Positions 32,656-41,605 of a DNA stretch of 49,051 nt are shown in pieces. The position numbers were made by a program, and so were the translations under genes. The DNA comes from UBA5704 sp036380715 (lineage in GTDB: Bacteria > Acidobacteriota > Thermoanaerobaculia > Multivoradales > UBA5704), in assembly GCA_036380715.1 (NCBI GenBank), contig DASVEF010000250.1:1-49051 (forward strand), given 5' to 3'. The notes under the pieces are model-generated. The model was not told the origin of the DNA and did no database searches. It saw only the letters and a list, made by a program, of their open reading frames with translations. Positions within the stretch are counted from its first letter, which is position 1; each line of letters starts with the position of its first letter.

Positions 32656-33221
32656 GGAGGACCCTCACCCCCCTGGCCCCCCTTGGCCTGGCCGCAGCCC
32701 TGCTCCTGGCCGTTCTGGCGGGGAGCGCATCCGCGCAGGGCGGGGCCGGCGAGTACGAGGTCAAGGCGGCCTTCCTCTACAACTTCGCCAAGTTCGTGGA
32801 GTGGCCCGGGAGCACTTTCGAGAGCCCGACCGATCCGCTGGTGCTCTGCGTCTTCGGGGACGACCCGTTCGGGGAGAGCCTGGACGCGGTCGTCCAGGGG
32901 GAGACGGTCGGCGGCCGGCGGCTGGTGGTCCACCGCACGCGGGAGACCGCGCAGCTTCGCGGCTGCCACGTGGTCTTCCTCTCTCAGAGGACGCGGGAGC
33001 GCTACCCGCAGGTCCTCGACTCCTTGCGCGGGACGAGCGTCCTGACGGTCGGAGAGGGGGAGGGGTTCCTGACCCAGGGAGGGATGATCCGCTTCGTCCT
33101 CGACCAGAACCGGGTCCGCTTCGAGATCAACCTGGACGCGGCGGAGCGCAACCGCCTCAAGCTGAGCTCCCAGCTCCTGCGCCTCGCCCGCGCCGTCAAC
33201 CCGCAGTCTCCGCGCCCCTAG
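32643..33221 (+). CDS. YfiR-like periplasmic protein (DUF4154)
   Basis: 192 residues. Signal peptide (ending ASAQ), then the family hallmark VKAAFLYNFAKFVEWP at 40-55, with GGMIRFVLDQNRVRFEIN and a C-terminal KLSSQLLRLA. YfiR proteins sit in the periplasm and inhibit or feed an inner-membrane signalling partner; here the partner is probably the CHASE8-like kinase encoded 10 bp downstream. The gene starts inside the TonB receptor gene (13-bp overlap). Codons about 7-14 of the signal peptide are made from a copy of the dispersed C-rich repeat. Confidence 0.9.
   Translation: MAVLRRTLTPLAPLGLAAALLLAVLAGSASAQGGAGEYEVKAAFLYNFAKFVEWPGSTFESPTDPLVLCVFGDDPFGESLDAVVQGETVGGRRLVVHRTRETAQLRGCHVVFLSQRTRERYPQVLDSLRGTSVLTVGEGEGFLTQGGMIRFVLDQNRVRFEINLDAAERNRLKLSSQLLRLARAVNPQSPRP
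32662..32681. repeat. C-rich repeat half, inside the yfiR-like gene
   Basis: CCCTCACCCCCCTGGCCCCC matches the left end of the repeat at 30583 apart from one extra C. It is translated as TLTPLAP in the signal peptide. Confidence 0.6.
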
Positions 33222-33230
33222 GAGAGGACA

Positions 33231-34757
33231 GTGCCGGGGCGGCTCCTGCGCAACATCCCGATCCGCCGGAAGCTGGTGCTGATCATCATGCTGGCCGCCG
33301 GCGGCGCCCTGCTGCTGGCCGGGCTCGCGCTGATCGCCACCGATCTGCGGCGCTTCCGCCGCGACACCGAGAGAGACCTGAGCGCCCTGGCCGAGATCGT
33401 GTCCCGCAACAGCGGCGCGGCCGTGATTTTCAGCGATCGGGCCGTCGCGGAGGATACGCTGGCCGCGCTCGAAGCCCGGCGGCCGATCGTGGCCGCTGCC
33501 ATCTACAAAGAGGACGGCAGCCTGCTCGCCGCCTACCGGCGTCCGGATTCCCTCCGGCACCCGCTTCCGGCCCGGCCGCAGCCGTACGGCACAGCCTTTT
33601 CCGGGGATTCCGTGACGGCGTACCGGCCGATCCTCTTCGAAGGGGAGAGGGTCGGCACGGTCTACCTGGAGAGCGACCTCAGCGAGATGTACAGCCGGCT
33701 TCGGGTGCAGGTGGGGACCGTGGTGCTGGTCTTCCTGCTCGCCGGCCTGGCCGCTCTGCTGTTCTCCTCCGGCCTGCAGCGCGTGATCTCCCGGCCGATC
33801 CTGCACCTCGCCGACATCGCGCGCGGGGTCTCCGAGAGCGGCGACTATTCGATCCGCGCCAACAAAGAGGGCGAGGACGAGCTCGGCCGCCTGGTCGAAG
33901 CCTTCAATGAGATGCTGGGGCAGATCCAGGAGCGCGATTCCGAGCTGCTCAAGGCGAAGGAGGAGCTGGAGCAGAGGGTCCTGGACCGTACCATCGCCCT
34001 GCGCCAGGAGCTCGCCGAGCGACAGCGGGCCGAAGAGGAGCTGGCGCAGCGCAACGCCGAGCTGCAGCGGAGCAACCAGGACCTCGACGACTTCGCCTAC
34101 ATCGCCTCGCACGATCTCAAGGAGCCTCTGCGCGGCATTCACAACTTCTCCTCCTTCCTCCTGGAGGACTACGCCGACAAGCTCGACGAGGACGGGCGCT
34201 CCAAGCTGGAGACGCTGATCCGGCTGACCCGGCGGATGGAGGACCTGATCGACTCGCTGCTCCACTTCTCCCGCACCGGGCGGGCCGGCCTGGAGATGGA
34301 CGACGTCGACCTCAACGAGGTGGTCGGCGAGGTGGTGGAGAACATCGGCATCAACCTGGAGGAGAGCCGGGTCGAGGTGCGCATCCCGCGCCCCCTGCCG
34401 ACCGTGCGCTGCGACCGGGTGCGGGTGCGCGAGCTGTACCACAACCTGATCGTCAACGCGATGAAGTACAACGACAAGCCGGAGAAGTGGATCGAGATCG
34501 GCTATAAACAGAACGGCGCGGGCGTCCCGCCGGCGCTCTACGTGAGCGACAACGGCATCGGGATCCAGGAGAAGCACCACGACGCGATCTTCCGGATCTT
34601 CAAGCGTCTGCACGCGCGGGACAAGTTCGGCGGCGGCACCGGCGCGGGATTGACGATCGTCAAGAAGATCGTCGAGCGCCATGACGGTAAGATCTGGCTC
34701 GACTCGGCCTACGGGCAGGGCACGACGATCTTCTTCACCTTGGAAAAGGAGGCCTGA
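33231..34757 (+). CDS. Membrane sensor histidine kinase (CHASE8-HAMP-HisKA)
   Basis: 508 residues. Two membrane segments (about 15-37 and 160-182) flank a periplasmic CHASE8-like domain (SALAEIVSRNSGAAVIFSD). HAMP (about 183-235), a coiled coil, HisKA with His294 in ASHDLKEPL (phytochrome-type) and HATPase with NAMKYND, SDNGIGI and GGTGAGL follow. It should autophosphorylate on a periplasmic cue, likely relayed by the YfiR-like protein, and pass phosphate to the receiver encoded next. GTG start with AGGAGAGG just upstream. It lacks a receiver of its own. Confidence 0.93.
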   Translation: MPGRLLRNIPIRRKLVLIIMLAAGGALLLAGLALIATDLRRFRRDTERDLSALAEIVSRNSGAAVIFSDRAVAEDTLAALEARRPIVAAAIYKEDGSLLAAYRRPDSLRHPLPARPQPYGTAFSGDSVTAYRPILFEGERVGTVYLESDLSEMYSRLRVQVGTVVLVFLLAGLAALLFSSGLQRVISRPILHLADIARGVSESGDYSIRANKEGEDELGRLVEAFNEMLGQIQERDSELLKAKEELEQRVLDRTIALRQELAERQRAEEELAQRNAELQRSNQDLDDFAYIASHDLKEPLRGIHNFSSFLLEDYADKLDEDGRSKLETLIRLTRRMEDLIDSLLHFSRTGRAGLEMDDVDLNEVVGEVVENIGINLEESRVEVRIPRPLPTVRCDRVRVRELYHNLIVNAMKYNDKPEKWIEIGYKQNGAGVPPALYVSDNGIGIQEKHHDAIFRIFKRLHARDKFGGGTGAGLTIVKKIVERHDGKIWLDSAYGQGTTIFFTLEKEA

Positions 34758-35201
34758 TTGCAACCCCCGACCCCCAACCAGCCGATCCTGCTCGTCGAGG
34801 ACAGCCCCGAGGACTACGAGGCCACGGTGAGGGCCTTCAAGAAGTCCGGCCTCAAGAACCCGATCATCCGCTGCGAGGACGGCGACGGAGCCCTCGACTA
34901 TCTCTTCCGGCGCGGCCGCTACGCCGGCGCGGCGCGCCCGGGCGTGATCCTGCTGGACCTCAACCTGCCCGGCACGGACGGCCGCGAGGTCCTCACCGAG
35001 ATCAAGAAGGACGAGGCCCTGCGGCACATCCCAGTGATCGTCCTGACCACCTCCAACGACGAGCGCGACGTCGAGGCCTGCTACCAGGCGGGCGCCAACA
35101 GCTACATCCAGAAGCCGGTGGACATGGACGGCTTCATCCGGGCCATCGAACGGCTCAACGGGTACTGGTTCGAAGTGGTCGTCCTGCCCAAGGGGAACTG
35201 A
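34758..35201 (+). CDS. Single-domain response regulator, Rcp1-like
   Basis: 147 residues; a receiver only, with acidic pair VEDSPED, phosphoacceptor Asp67 (LLDLNLPG), LTTSNDE and the switch Lys in QKPVD. Rcp1-type receivers pair with phytochrome-type kinases that have a DLKEPL H-box, as in the gene immediately before. No output domain, so it is a phosphate shuttle to the hybrid kinase or another acceptor. The start is a TTG directly after the kinase stop, with AAAGGAGG 6 nt upstream; it overlaps the next gene by one base (TGATG). Confidence 0.93.
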   Translation: MQPPTPNQPILLVEDSPEDYEATVRAFKKSGLKNPIIRCEDGDGALDYLFRRGRYAGAARPGVILLDLNLPGTDGREVLTEIKKDEALRHIPVIVLTTSNDERDVEACYQAGANSYIQKPVDMDGFIRAIERLNGYWFEVVVLPKGN

Positions 35202-36952
35202 TGAGCCCGGAGCCCCTGCGCATCCTCATCGTCGACGACAGCCCCGAGGACCGGGAGCTGTACCGCCGGTTTCTGGCGCAGGACCCCGAGCGCCACTACG
35301 CCTTCCTGGAGAGCGAGATGGGGGAGGACGGGCTGCGTATGGCGCGCGAGGAGCGGCCGGACTGCCTGCTGCTCGACTACCGCCTGCCGGACGTCGACGG
35401 CCTGGAGTTCCTGGCCCGGCTCGGCGCCGAGAGCCGGGTGCCGGTCGTCGTGCTGACCGGCCAGGGAAACGAGTCGGTGGCCGTCGAGGCGATGAAGAGC
35501 GGGGCGCAGGACTATCTGCTCAAGGGCTCCGTCTCCCGCCAGGGGCTGCAGCGGGCGGTGGCGCACGCCATCGAAAAGGTCGGGCTCCAGCGCCAGGTGG
35601 AGGAGCGCACGGCCGAGCTCGCCCGGGCCCACGAGGCGCTGCAGAGGATGTACGGGGAGCAGGAGGAGGTGGTCCGGCAGCGCACGGCCGAGCTCTCCCG
35701 CGCCAACGAGGAGCTGAAGCGGGAGATCGCCGTGCGCAAGAAGGTGGAGGAGGAGCGCGCCCGTCTCCTGATCCGCGAGCAGGAGGCCCGGCGGCAGGCC
35801 GAGGAGGCCAACCGCATGAAAGACGAGTTCCTGGCCACCATCTCGCACGAGCTGCGCACTCCGCTCAACGCCATGCTCGGCTGGGCCCAGGTGCTGCGCC
35901 TCGGCAAGTTGGACGAGGCGGCTTCGGCGCGGGCCCTGGAGACCATCGAGCGCAACGCCCGGGCGCAGGCGCAGCTCATCGCCGACCTCCTCGACGTCTC
36001 GCGCATCATCACCGGCAAGCTCCGCCTGGACTTCCAGCCGGTCGAGCTGCCGCGGATCATCGAGACGACGCTCGAAAGCGTAAGCCCCGGGGCCGACGCC
36101 AAGGGCGTACGGCTCAAGGTCTCCCTGGACCGCCTGACGAGCCCGGTGCTGGGGGACGCAGACCGCCTGCAGCAGGTCGTCTGGAACCTGCTGTCGAACG
36201 CCATCAAGTTCACGCCGCGCGACGGCCAGGTGGAGGTCCGGCTGCGGCAGCTCGGCGGTAACGCCGAGATCCGGGTGGCGGACACCGGTGTGGGCATCCG
36301 CCCCGATTTCCTCCCCTACGTCTTCGACCGCTTCCGCCAGGCGGAGAGCACGACCACCCGCTCGCACGGCGGCCTCGGCCTCGGCCTGTCGATCGTCCGC
36401 CACCTGGTGGAGCTGCACGGCGGCACGGTCGAGGTGTTCAGCGAAGGCGAGGGGAAGGGCGCCTCCTTCACCGTCTGCCTGCCGGTGCGCATCGTGACCC
36501 TGGAAGAGCCCGTTCCGCTCCTCCAGGCGAAGGAGGGGCCGCCGAGCGCGTGGGGTAACCCCGCGCTGCTCGACGGGGTGCGGGTCCTGGTCGTCGAGGA
36601 CGAGGACGACACGCGCGAGCTGCTGGCCACCGCCCTGGAGCAGTGCGGCGCCCAGGTCACGGCCGTCCCTTCGGTCCTGGAGGCCCTGGCCTCGCTGGAC
36701 CGCCAGCCGCCGGACGTCCTGGTCTCGGACCTCGCCATGCCCGACGAGGACGGCTATTCGCTGATCCGCAAGGTGCGGGCGCGCGGCGCCGAGAACGGGG
36801 GCGGAGTGCCCGCCGCGGCGCTCACCGCCTACGCCCGGGCCGAGGACCGCGTCCGGGCGCTCGCCTCGGGCTTCCAGATGCACCTGCCCAAGCCGATCGA
36901 CCCGTCGGACCTGGTGGCGGTCGTGGCCTCGCTGGCGGGGCGGGCGAGGTGA
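35201..36952 (+). CDS. Hybrid histidine kinase REC-HisKA-HATPase-REC
   Basis: 583 residues. N-terminal receiver (Asp59 in LLLDYRLPD), coiled coil (about 125-205), HisKA (His216 in SHELRTPL), HATPase with NAIKFTP, DTGVGI and GGLGLGLS, and a C-terminal receiver (Asp510 in VSDLAMPDEDG). No membrane segment or DNA-binding domain. It should be the cytosolic end of the phosphorelay begun by the kinase at 33231, receiving phosphate on its first receiver; the final output lies outside the cluster. Translation is coupled to the Rcp1-like gene. Confidence 0.93.
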   Translation: MSPEPLRILIVDDSPEDRELYRRFLAQDPERHYAFLESEMGEDGLRMAREERPDCLLLDYRLPDVDGLEFLARLGAESRVPVVVLTGQGNESVAVEAMKSGAQDYLLKGSVSRQGLQRAVAHAIEKVGLQRQVEERTAELARAHEALQRMYGEQEEVVRQRTAELSRANEELKREIAVRKKVEEERARLLIREQEARRQAEEANRMKDEFLATISHELRTPLNAMLGWAQVLRLGKLDEAASARALETIERNARAQAQLIADLLDVSRIITGKLRLDFQPVELPRIIETTLESVSPGADAKGVRLKVSLDRLTSPVLGDADRLQQVVWNLLSNAIKFTPRDGQVEVRLRQLGGNAEIRVADTGVGIRPDFLPYVFDRFRQAESTTTRSHGGLGLGLSIVRHLVELHGGTVEVFSEGEGKGASFTVCLPVRIVTLEEPVPLLQAKEGPPSAWGNPALLDGVRVLVVEDEDDTRELLATALEQCGAQVTAVPSVLEALASLDRQPPDVLVSDLAMPDEDGYSLIRKVRARGAENGGGVPAAALTAYARAEDRVRALASGFQMHLPKPIDPSDLVAVVASLAGRAR

Positions 36953-37101
36953 GGGCGCTAGCTTTGCCGCGGAAACCAAGGACAAAAAAGGACAGCAAGG
37001 ACTTCGAGGACGAGGAACATGTCATTCCCCCCGCGTCCTTGGCTGTCCTTGGCTGTCCTTTTTGTCCTTGACCCACTACCGCTCACGCAAAGTTAGCGCC
37101 C
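36953..37101. repeat. 149-bp fold-back element with 15-bp terminal inverted repeats
   Basis: The ends GGGCGCTAGCTTTGC (36953-36967) and GCAAAGTTAGCGCCC (37087-37101) are inverted repeats with one mismatch. Inside, CAAGGACAAAAAAGGACAGC on the left faces a run of TGTCCTTGGC units and TTTTTGTCCTTG on the right, so most of the element folds back. It lies directly between the convergent hybrid kinase and permease genes, where it may terminate both. No target-site duplication or ORF was seen. Confidence 0.8.
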
Positions 37102-37104
37102 CAT

Positions 37105-37121
37105 GGGCCAGGGGGTGAGGG
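37105..37121. repeat. C-rich repeat half, reversed
   Basis: GGGCCAGGGGGTGAGGG is the reverse complement of the left end of the repeat at 30583. It touches the stop codon region of the permease gene. Confidence 0.6.
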
Positions 37122-37122
37122 C

Positions 37123-39540
37123 TCACTCGTCCCGCAGAACCTCCCGGGGCTCCACGTCGAGCGCCCGGCGGGCCGGCAGATAGCAGGCGATGAACGCCAC
37201 GTCCGCCAGCAGGATCGGCACCCCCACGAAGCTGACCGGATCGGTCGGGCTCACCTGGTAGAGCAGCCCGGCGACGAGGCCGGTCAGACCCCGCGCCGCC
37301 AGCACGCCGGCCGCGACGCCCGTCAGGGTCAGCAGAACGCCCTGGCCGACCACCAGCCGCAGCACGTCCCAGCGCCGCGCGCCGAGCGCCAGGCGGATGC
37401 CGATCTCCCGGTGCCGCTGGCTGACCCCGTACGAGAGCACGCCGTAGACGCCGACCGCCGCGAGAAAGACCGCGATCGCGCCGAAGAGGGCGAAGATCTG
37501 GCTGAAGAGCCGGTCCACGGCGATGTCGTCCGACCGCGCCTGCTCCATGGTGGCCACCTTGAAGACGGGCAGGCCGGGATCGGAGGCGCGGACCACCCGG
37601 CGGACCCGTGGAAGCCATTCCTCCGGCGGCCCCTGCGTGCGCACCAGGATCGCGGCCGGACGCTGATAGTTGTGCGGGTACGGGAGGTACAGGGCGGGCT
37701 CCGCCGCCAGGCGGAGCCGGTCGTGCCAGATGTCCGCGACGACGCCGACCACGGTGAACGGGTCTCCGTGATCCATCCCTTCGATGCGGAAGCGCCGCCC
37801 CACAGGGTCGCTCCCGGGCCAGAGCCGTTTCGCCAGGCTCTCGTTGACCAGGGCGGCCGTCGACAAGGTCGAGCCCTCCCTGGCGGTGAGCTCCCTGCCG
37901 CTCACGATCCGCGCTCCCAGGGTGCGGAAGAAGCCCGCGGTCACCCCGTAGAAATAGAAGGGACCCTCGTTGCCGCGCCGCCTCCCTTCCGCCGCAACCC
38001 TCACCGGGCCGCCGCCGCTCAGCATGACGAGCGGGGCGGTGTTGGCTGCGGCGGCCGACTCGACTCCGGGGACCCCTTGGAGGCGGCGCAGCACGTCCTC
38101 CACCCGCCGCATCCTGTCCTCGCTCTCCCGGTACGCTTCGCCCGGCAGATAGATCCACAACGTGAGGAGGCGCTCCGGCTGAATCCCGCCGTCCGACCGC
38201 GTCAGCTCCACGAGGCTGCGGACGAAGAGGGAGGCCCCGATCAGCAGCACCACGGAGACTGTGACCTCGGCGAGGATCACCGCGGCGCGAAGCCGGGTCT
38301 GGGCTAGGCTCCCGGCGCTGCGCGCTCCATCCTTGAGCGCCTCGTGCAGGTCGACCCGGGCGGCCCGGAGAGCCGGGACGAGGCCGAACAACAGCCCGGC
38401 CGCCACGGTGGCGCCGAGCGTGAACAGGAGGGCGGGGATGTCGACCGTCAGGCGCATCCAATAGGGGAGGGGAGACAGCGCCTCCCGCACGAGCCCCACG
38501 CCCCAGAAGGCAGCCCCCACACCCAGCGCGCCGCCGGTCAGCGCCAGGAGCAGGCTCTCCGTGAGGAGCTGCCGGACGATCCGGCCCCGCCCCGCTCCGA
38601 ACGCCGCCCGCACCGCCATCTCGCGCCTCCGCCCGGCGGCGCGCGCCAGCAGGAGGTTGGCGACGTTGGCGCAGGCGATCGTCAGCACGAAGGCGGCGGC
38701 CCCCATCATCACGGGGATGACCTGGCGCAGGGGCTGGGCCTGCTCCGAGGTGAGCTCCTGCCGCAGCGGCACGACGTCGGCGCTCCAGCCGGCGCTCGTA
38801 TCCGGGTGCTTTGCCGCGAGCCGGCGCGAGAGGGCCGCGATCTCCGCCCGCGCCTGCTCCAGCGTGACGCCCGGCCGGAGGCGGGCGGCCACCTCGAGGT
38901 CGCGCGACGTGCGCTGATAGCTCGGAGTGAGGCGGGTCATGAGGGGAACCCAGGCGTCGCGGGTGTCCGGAAAGCGGAAGCCTGGCGGCATCACGCCGAT
39001 GACCTCGTACGGCTCCGAATTGGCCAGGATCGTGCGCCCGACGATCTCGGGGTCGCCTGCGAAGCTCTGCCGCCAGAGGTCGTAGCCGAGGAGGATGGTG
39101 CGCCGGGCCTCCAGGTGGTCGTCCTCCGGGCGGAAGGTGCGGCCGAGGATCGGCTCCACGCCGAGGAGAGGGAGCAGGTCCGCCGTGACCAGCTCCACCT
39201 CCACCCGCTCGGGCCCGTTCCGGCTCTCCAGGGTCACCCCGAAGCCCGTGAGATACGCCGCCGTCCCGGAGAAGACCCTGCTCTGCCGCAGGGCCGCATA
39301 CTCCCGGTAGGTGAGCAGCGACGAATGGAATGCGTTGCTGGGATTCGCCGTCTGCAGGGCCACCAGCCGCTCGGGCTCGCGGAAGGGGAGCCGGCGCAGC
39401 AGCAGGCCGTGCGCGAGGCTGAAGACCAGGGTGTTGGCGCCCACACCGAGGGCGATCGAGAGCACGGCCACCGCGGTGGCTCCCGGGCTCCGGCCCATGG
39501 TGCGCAGGGCGAAGCGCAGATCTTGCTGCAACCTCTGCAT
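37123..39540 (-). CDS. ADOP-type ABC transporter permease
   Basis: 805 residues in the duplicated MacB/FtsX layout. An N-terminal lead QQDLRFALRTMGRSPGATAV and first membrane segment (about 20-45) precede a periplasmic MacB-like core (about 50-240; VTADLLPLLGVEPILGRTF, YEVIGVMPPGFRFP). Then come three membrane helices, a further periplasmic core, and a final FtsX helix set (YGVLSYGVSQRHREIGIRLA then LGARR). This is the acidobacterial duplicated orphan permease family, which, as here, has no adjacent ATPase. Its substrate is unknown; macrolide or peptide export is only by analogy. ATG 39540 is chosen for AAGGAG 4 nt upstream; a GTG at 39558 is the alternative. Confidence 0.92.
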   Translation of the reverse strand: MQRLQQDLRFALRTMGRSPGATAVAVLSIALGVGANTLVFSLAHGLLLRRLPFREPERLVALQTANPSNAFHSSLLTYREYAALRQSRVFSGTAAYLTGFGVTLESRNGPERVEVELVTADLLPLLGVEPILGRTFRPEDDHLEARRTILLGYDLWRQSFAGDPEIVGRTILANSEPYEVIGVMPPGFRFPDTRDAWVPLMTRLTPSYQRTSRDLEVAARLRPGVTLEQARAEIAALSRRLAAKHPDTSAGWSADVVPLRQELTSEQAQPLRQVIPVMMGAAAFVLTIACANVANLLLARAAGRRREMAVRAAFGAGRGRIVRQLLTESLLLALTGGALGVGAAFWGVGLVREALSPLPYWMRLTVDIPALLFTLGATVAAGLLFGLVPALRAARVDLHEALKDGARSAGSLAQTRLRAAVILAEVTVSVVLLIGASLFVRSLVELTRSDGGIQPERLLTLWIYLPGEAYRESEDRMRRVEDVLRRLQGVPGVESAAAANTAPLVMLSGGGPVRVAAEGRRRGNEGPFYFYGVTAGFFRTLGARIVSGRELTAREGSTLSTAALVNESLAKRLWPGSDPVGRRFRIEGMDHGDPFTVVGVVADIWHDRLRLAAEPALYLPYPHNYQRPAAILVRTQGPPEEWLPRVRRVVRASDPGLPVFKVATMEQARSDDIAVDRLFSQIFALFGAIAVFLAAVGVYGVLSYGVSQRHREIGIRLALGARRWDVLRLVVGQGVLLTLTGVAAGVLAARGLTGLVAGLLYQVSPTDPVSFVGVPILLADVAFIACYLPARRALDVEPREVLRDE

Positions 39541-39644
39541 CCGTCTCCTTGCCGGCACGGCGCGGTCGACCTTCCGCGGCGCTGCCTCTAGCCTACGGAT
39601 GGGCTGCGAGAAGGTTCTCGGCGAGCGGTGGGAAGACTGCGGGA

Positions 39645-39947
39645 TCAGTCCGGTAGGTGGATTCTACGCTGATCGGGGTCCGGGTGTCGCCGGTAGAGGA
39701 TGAGGATATGGCCGATCAGGCCGATCACCTGGGCGCGGAGCTCCTTCTCGATCTGCCGGCCGATCTCCTGCTTCTCCTCCTTGGGAGCCACCGCCTGGAC
39801 CTTGATGAGCTCGTGAGAGTCGAGAGCGAGGTCCACCTCCCGGAGCGTCGCCTCCGAGAGTCCCTTCTGGCCGATCTGGACGATGGGCCGCAGAGAGTGG
39901 GCCTGGCCGCGGAGCCACTTGCGTTGAGAGCCTTTGAGCTTGGCCAT
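39645..39947 (-). CDS. yhbY: YhbY-family RNA-binding protein
   Basis: 100 residues, a single CRM domain: LKGSQRKWLRGQAHSLRPIV followed by QIGQKGLSEATL, and an IGHILILYRR end. YhbY binds the pre-50S ribosomal subunit and takes part in assembly. The full family length is present. ATG start; the upstream Shine-Dalgarno is weak (TAGGAT). It is divergent from the propeller gene, with 87 bp between the two starts. Confidence 0.95.
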   Translation of the reverse strand: MAKLKGSQRKWLRGQAHSLRPIVQIGQKGLSEATLREVDLALDSHELIKVQAVAPKEEKQEIGRQIEKELRAQVIGLIGHILILYRRHPDPDQRRIHLPD

Positions 39948-39981
39948 GGGGGAGATCCTACCCCAGAGCGAAATGAAGTAC

Positions 39982-39998
39982 CTTGATGGGACATCAAG
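39982..39998. promoter_or_regulatory. 7-bp inverted repeat in a divergent gap
   Basis: CTTGATG-GGA-CATCAAG is a perfect dyad between yhbY and the propeller gene. It may be a regulator site; no matching regulator is evident. Confidence 0.35.
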
Positions 39999-40034
39999 AT
40001 CTGGATGCTCGACAACGACTCAAGGAGAGAGCGC

Positions 40035-41570
40035 ATGCCCTACAGGTTCAGGCCCTTGTTCCTCGCCCTCGTCCTCTGGATGCCCGCCAGCCTCGCCTTG
40101 GCCCAGACCGTCACCTTCACCAAGGTCGCGGACACCGGCACGCCCATCCCCGGCGGCACGGGGACGTTCGGCAGTCCCTTGCCCTTCCAAGGTGTCGCTC
40201 TGGACGAAGGGACTGTCGCGTTTTCCGCCTCGGGCCAGAACGACCAGGAGGGAGTCTACGCGTGGAGCGGAGGCGCGCTGCGCCGCGTCGCGGACGGGAG
40301 CACCCTGATGCCCACCAACGGACAGCCGCTCGAATTCTTCGGTGGTCCATCCAGCGACGACGGCCGGATCGTCTTCACCGGGTATACTTCCTTCATCGGC
40401 CAGGAAGGTATTTTCCGGGATACCGCCGGCAGCTTGCAGCTTGTGGTCGGCCCCAACACCTCCGTCCCCGGGGGGAGCGGCAACTTCAACAGCTTCGGGC
40501 CGAGCGTAGCCCTGCACGGGAACGACCTGGTCTTCATCGGCGGCGTGCAGGACTTTTTCGGCACTCACAGCCAGCAAGGCGTATACGCCCTCCTCTCGGG
40601 CTCGCTGGTCCGGATCGCCGACCTGAATACCACCATTCCCGGAGGGACGACCCATTTCAACGGCTTCCGGCAGGTCGGATTCGACGGCTCGACCATCGCC
40701 TTCTCCGTGCCGATCCCGGCCACGACCGCGGATCAGGCCATCTACCGGTACGCCAACGGGACCTTGACGCGGGTGGTCGACACCAACACCCCGGTCCCGG
40801 GCGGGACGGGAAGCTTCTTCAATATCGGCAACTTCTGCGTGGATGGCGGAAACGTGACCTTCATCGGCATCGGGAGCAACGCCGAGTTTGGAATCTATGA
40901 GGCCGACGCCTCCGGGACCCTGCGGGTCATCGCCGACCGGAGCACCGTCGCGCCCGGCGGCTCCCAGACCTTCAACCAGTTCTACACTCTCTCCTGCTCG
41001 GACGGGAACGTGGCCTTCACCGCCGCCACCAACGCCATCAACCCCGTCGGCCTGTACAAGGAGATCAACGGCCGTTTCGTCAAGGTTCTCCGCACCGGGG
41101 ACACCCTCGACGGCAAGACGGTTGAGTCTCTCAGCCTCAGCCAGGAGTCCATGGACGGGAGCGAGATCGCCTTCAAGGTCGAATTCACCGATTCGACCGA
41201 CGGCCTCTACGTGGCCGCGGTGGGGTGCCAGCCCACTCCGACGAGGCTCTGCCTGAACGGTGGGCGCTTCGCCGTGACCACCACCTGGGAGACCCCGCAG
41301 GGCCAGAGCGGAGTTGGCAACGCGATCCAGCTCACGGCCGACACCGGCTACTTCTGGTTCTTCAACCAGGAGAACGTCGAGGTCGTGGTCAAGGTCCTGA
41401 ACGCCTGCTCCCGCGGGCGCTACTGGGTCTTCGCCAGCGGCCTGACCAACGTCGAAGTGGAGCTGCGGGTCGAGGACACCCTGACCGGCGAGGTCCGCAC
41501 CTACACCAATCCTCAGAGAACGGCGTTCCAGCCGATCCAGGACACGTCGGCCTTCGCAACCTGTCCCTGA
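40035..41570 (+). CDS. Secreted seven-repeat beta-propeller protein (DUF7453-like)
   Basis: 511 residues; signal peptide (ending SLALAQ), then seven repeats of about 50-60 residues with the pattern VADxxTxxPGGxGxF...VAF...GxYxxxxGxLxR, consistent with one seven-bladed propeller (about 25-400). A C-terminal domain of about 110 residues begins at CQPTPTRLCLNGGRFAV, contains DTGYFWFFNQENVEVVVKVL and ends DTSAFATCP. I have the impression this tail recurs on other secreted proteins of the same group of bacteria, so it may be a sorting or surface module. Function unknown. ATG 40035 with AAGGAGAG 6 nt upstream. Confidence 0.75.
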   Translation: MPYRFRPLFLALVLWMPASLALAQTVTFTKVADTGTPIPGGTGTFGSPLPFQGVALDEGTVAFSASGQNDQEGVYAWSGGALRRVADGSTLMPTNGQPLEFFGGPSSDDGRIVFTGYTSFIGQEGIFRDTAGSLQLVVGPNTSVPGGSGNFNSFGPSVALHGNDLVFIGGVQDFFGTHSQQGVYALLSGSLVRIADLNTTIPGGTTHFNGFRQVGFDGSTIAFSVPIPATTADQAIYRYANGTLTRVVDTNTPVPGGTGSFFNIGNFCVDGGNVTFIGIGSNAEFGIYEADASGTLRVIADRSTVAPGGSQTFNQFYTLSCSDGNVAFTAATNAINPVGLYKEINGRFVKVLRTGDTLDGKTVESLSLSQESMDGSEIAFKVEFTDSTDGLYVAAVGCQPTPTRLCLNGGRFAVTTTWETPQGQSGVGNAIQLTADTGYFWFFNQENVEVVVKVLNACSRGRYWVFASGLTNVEVELRVEDTLTGEVRTYTNPQRTAFQPIQDTSAFATCP

Positions 41571-41605
41571 GGTGAAGCGGCGGCGAAATCTGGTATAAGG
41601 ATCGT

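Noticed and set aside
36953..37101. Insertion sequence
   Set aside because: Too short for a transposase and no target-site duplication seen; kept only as a fold-back element.
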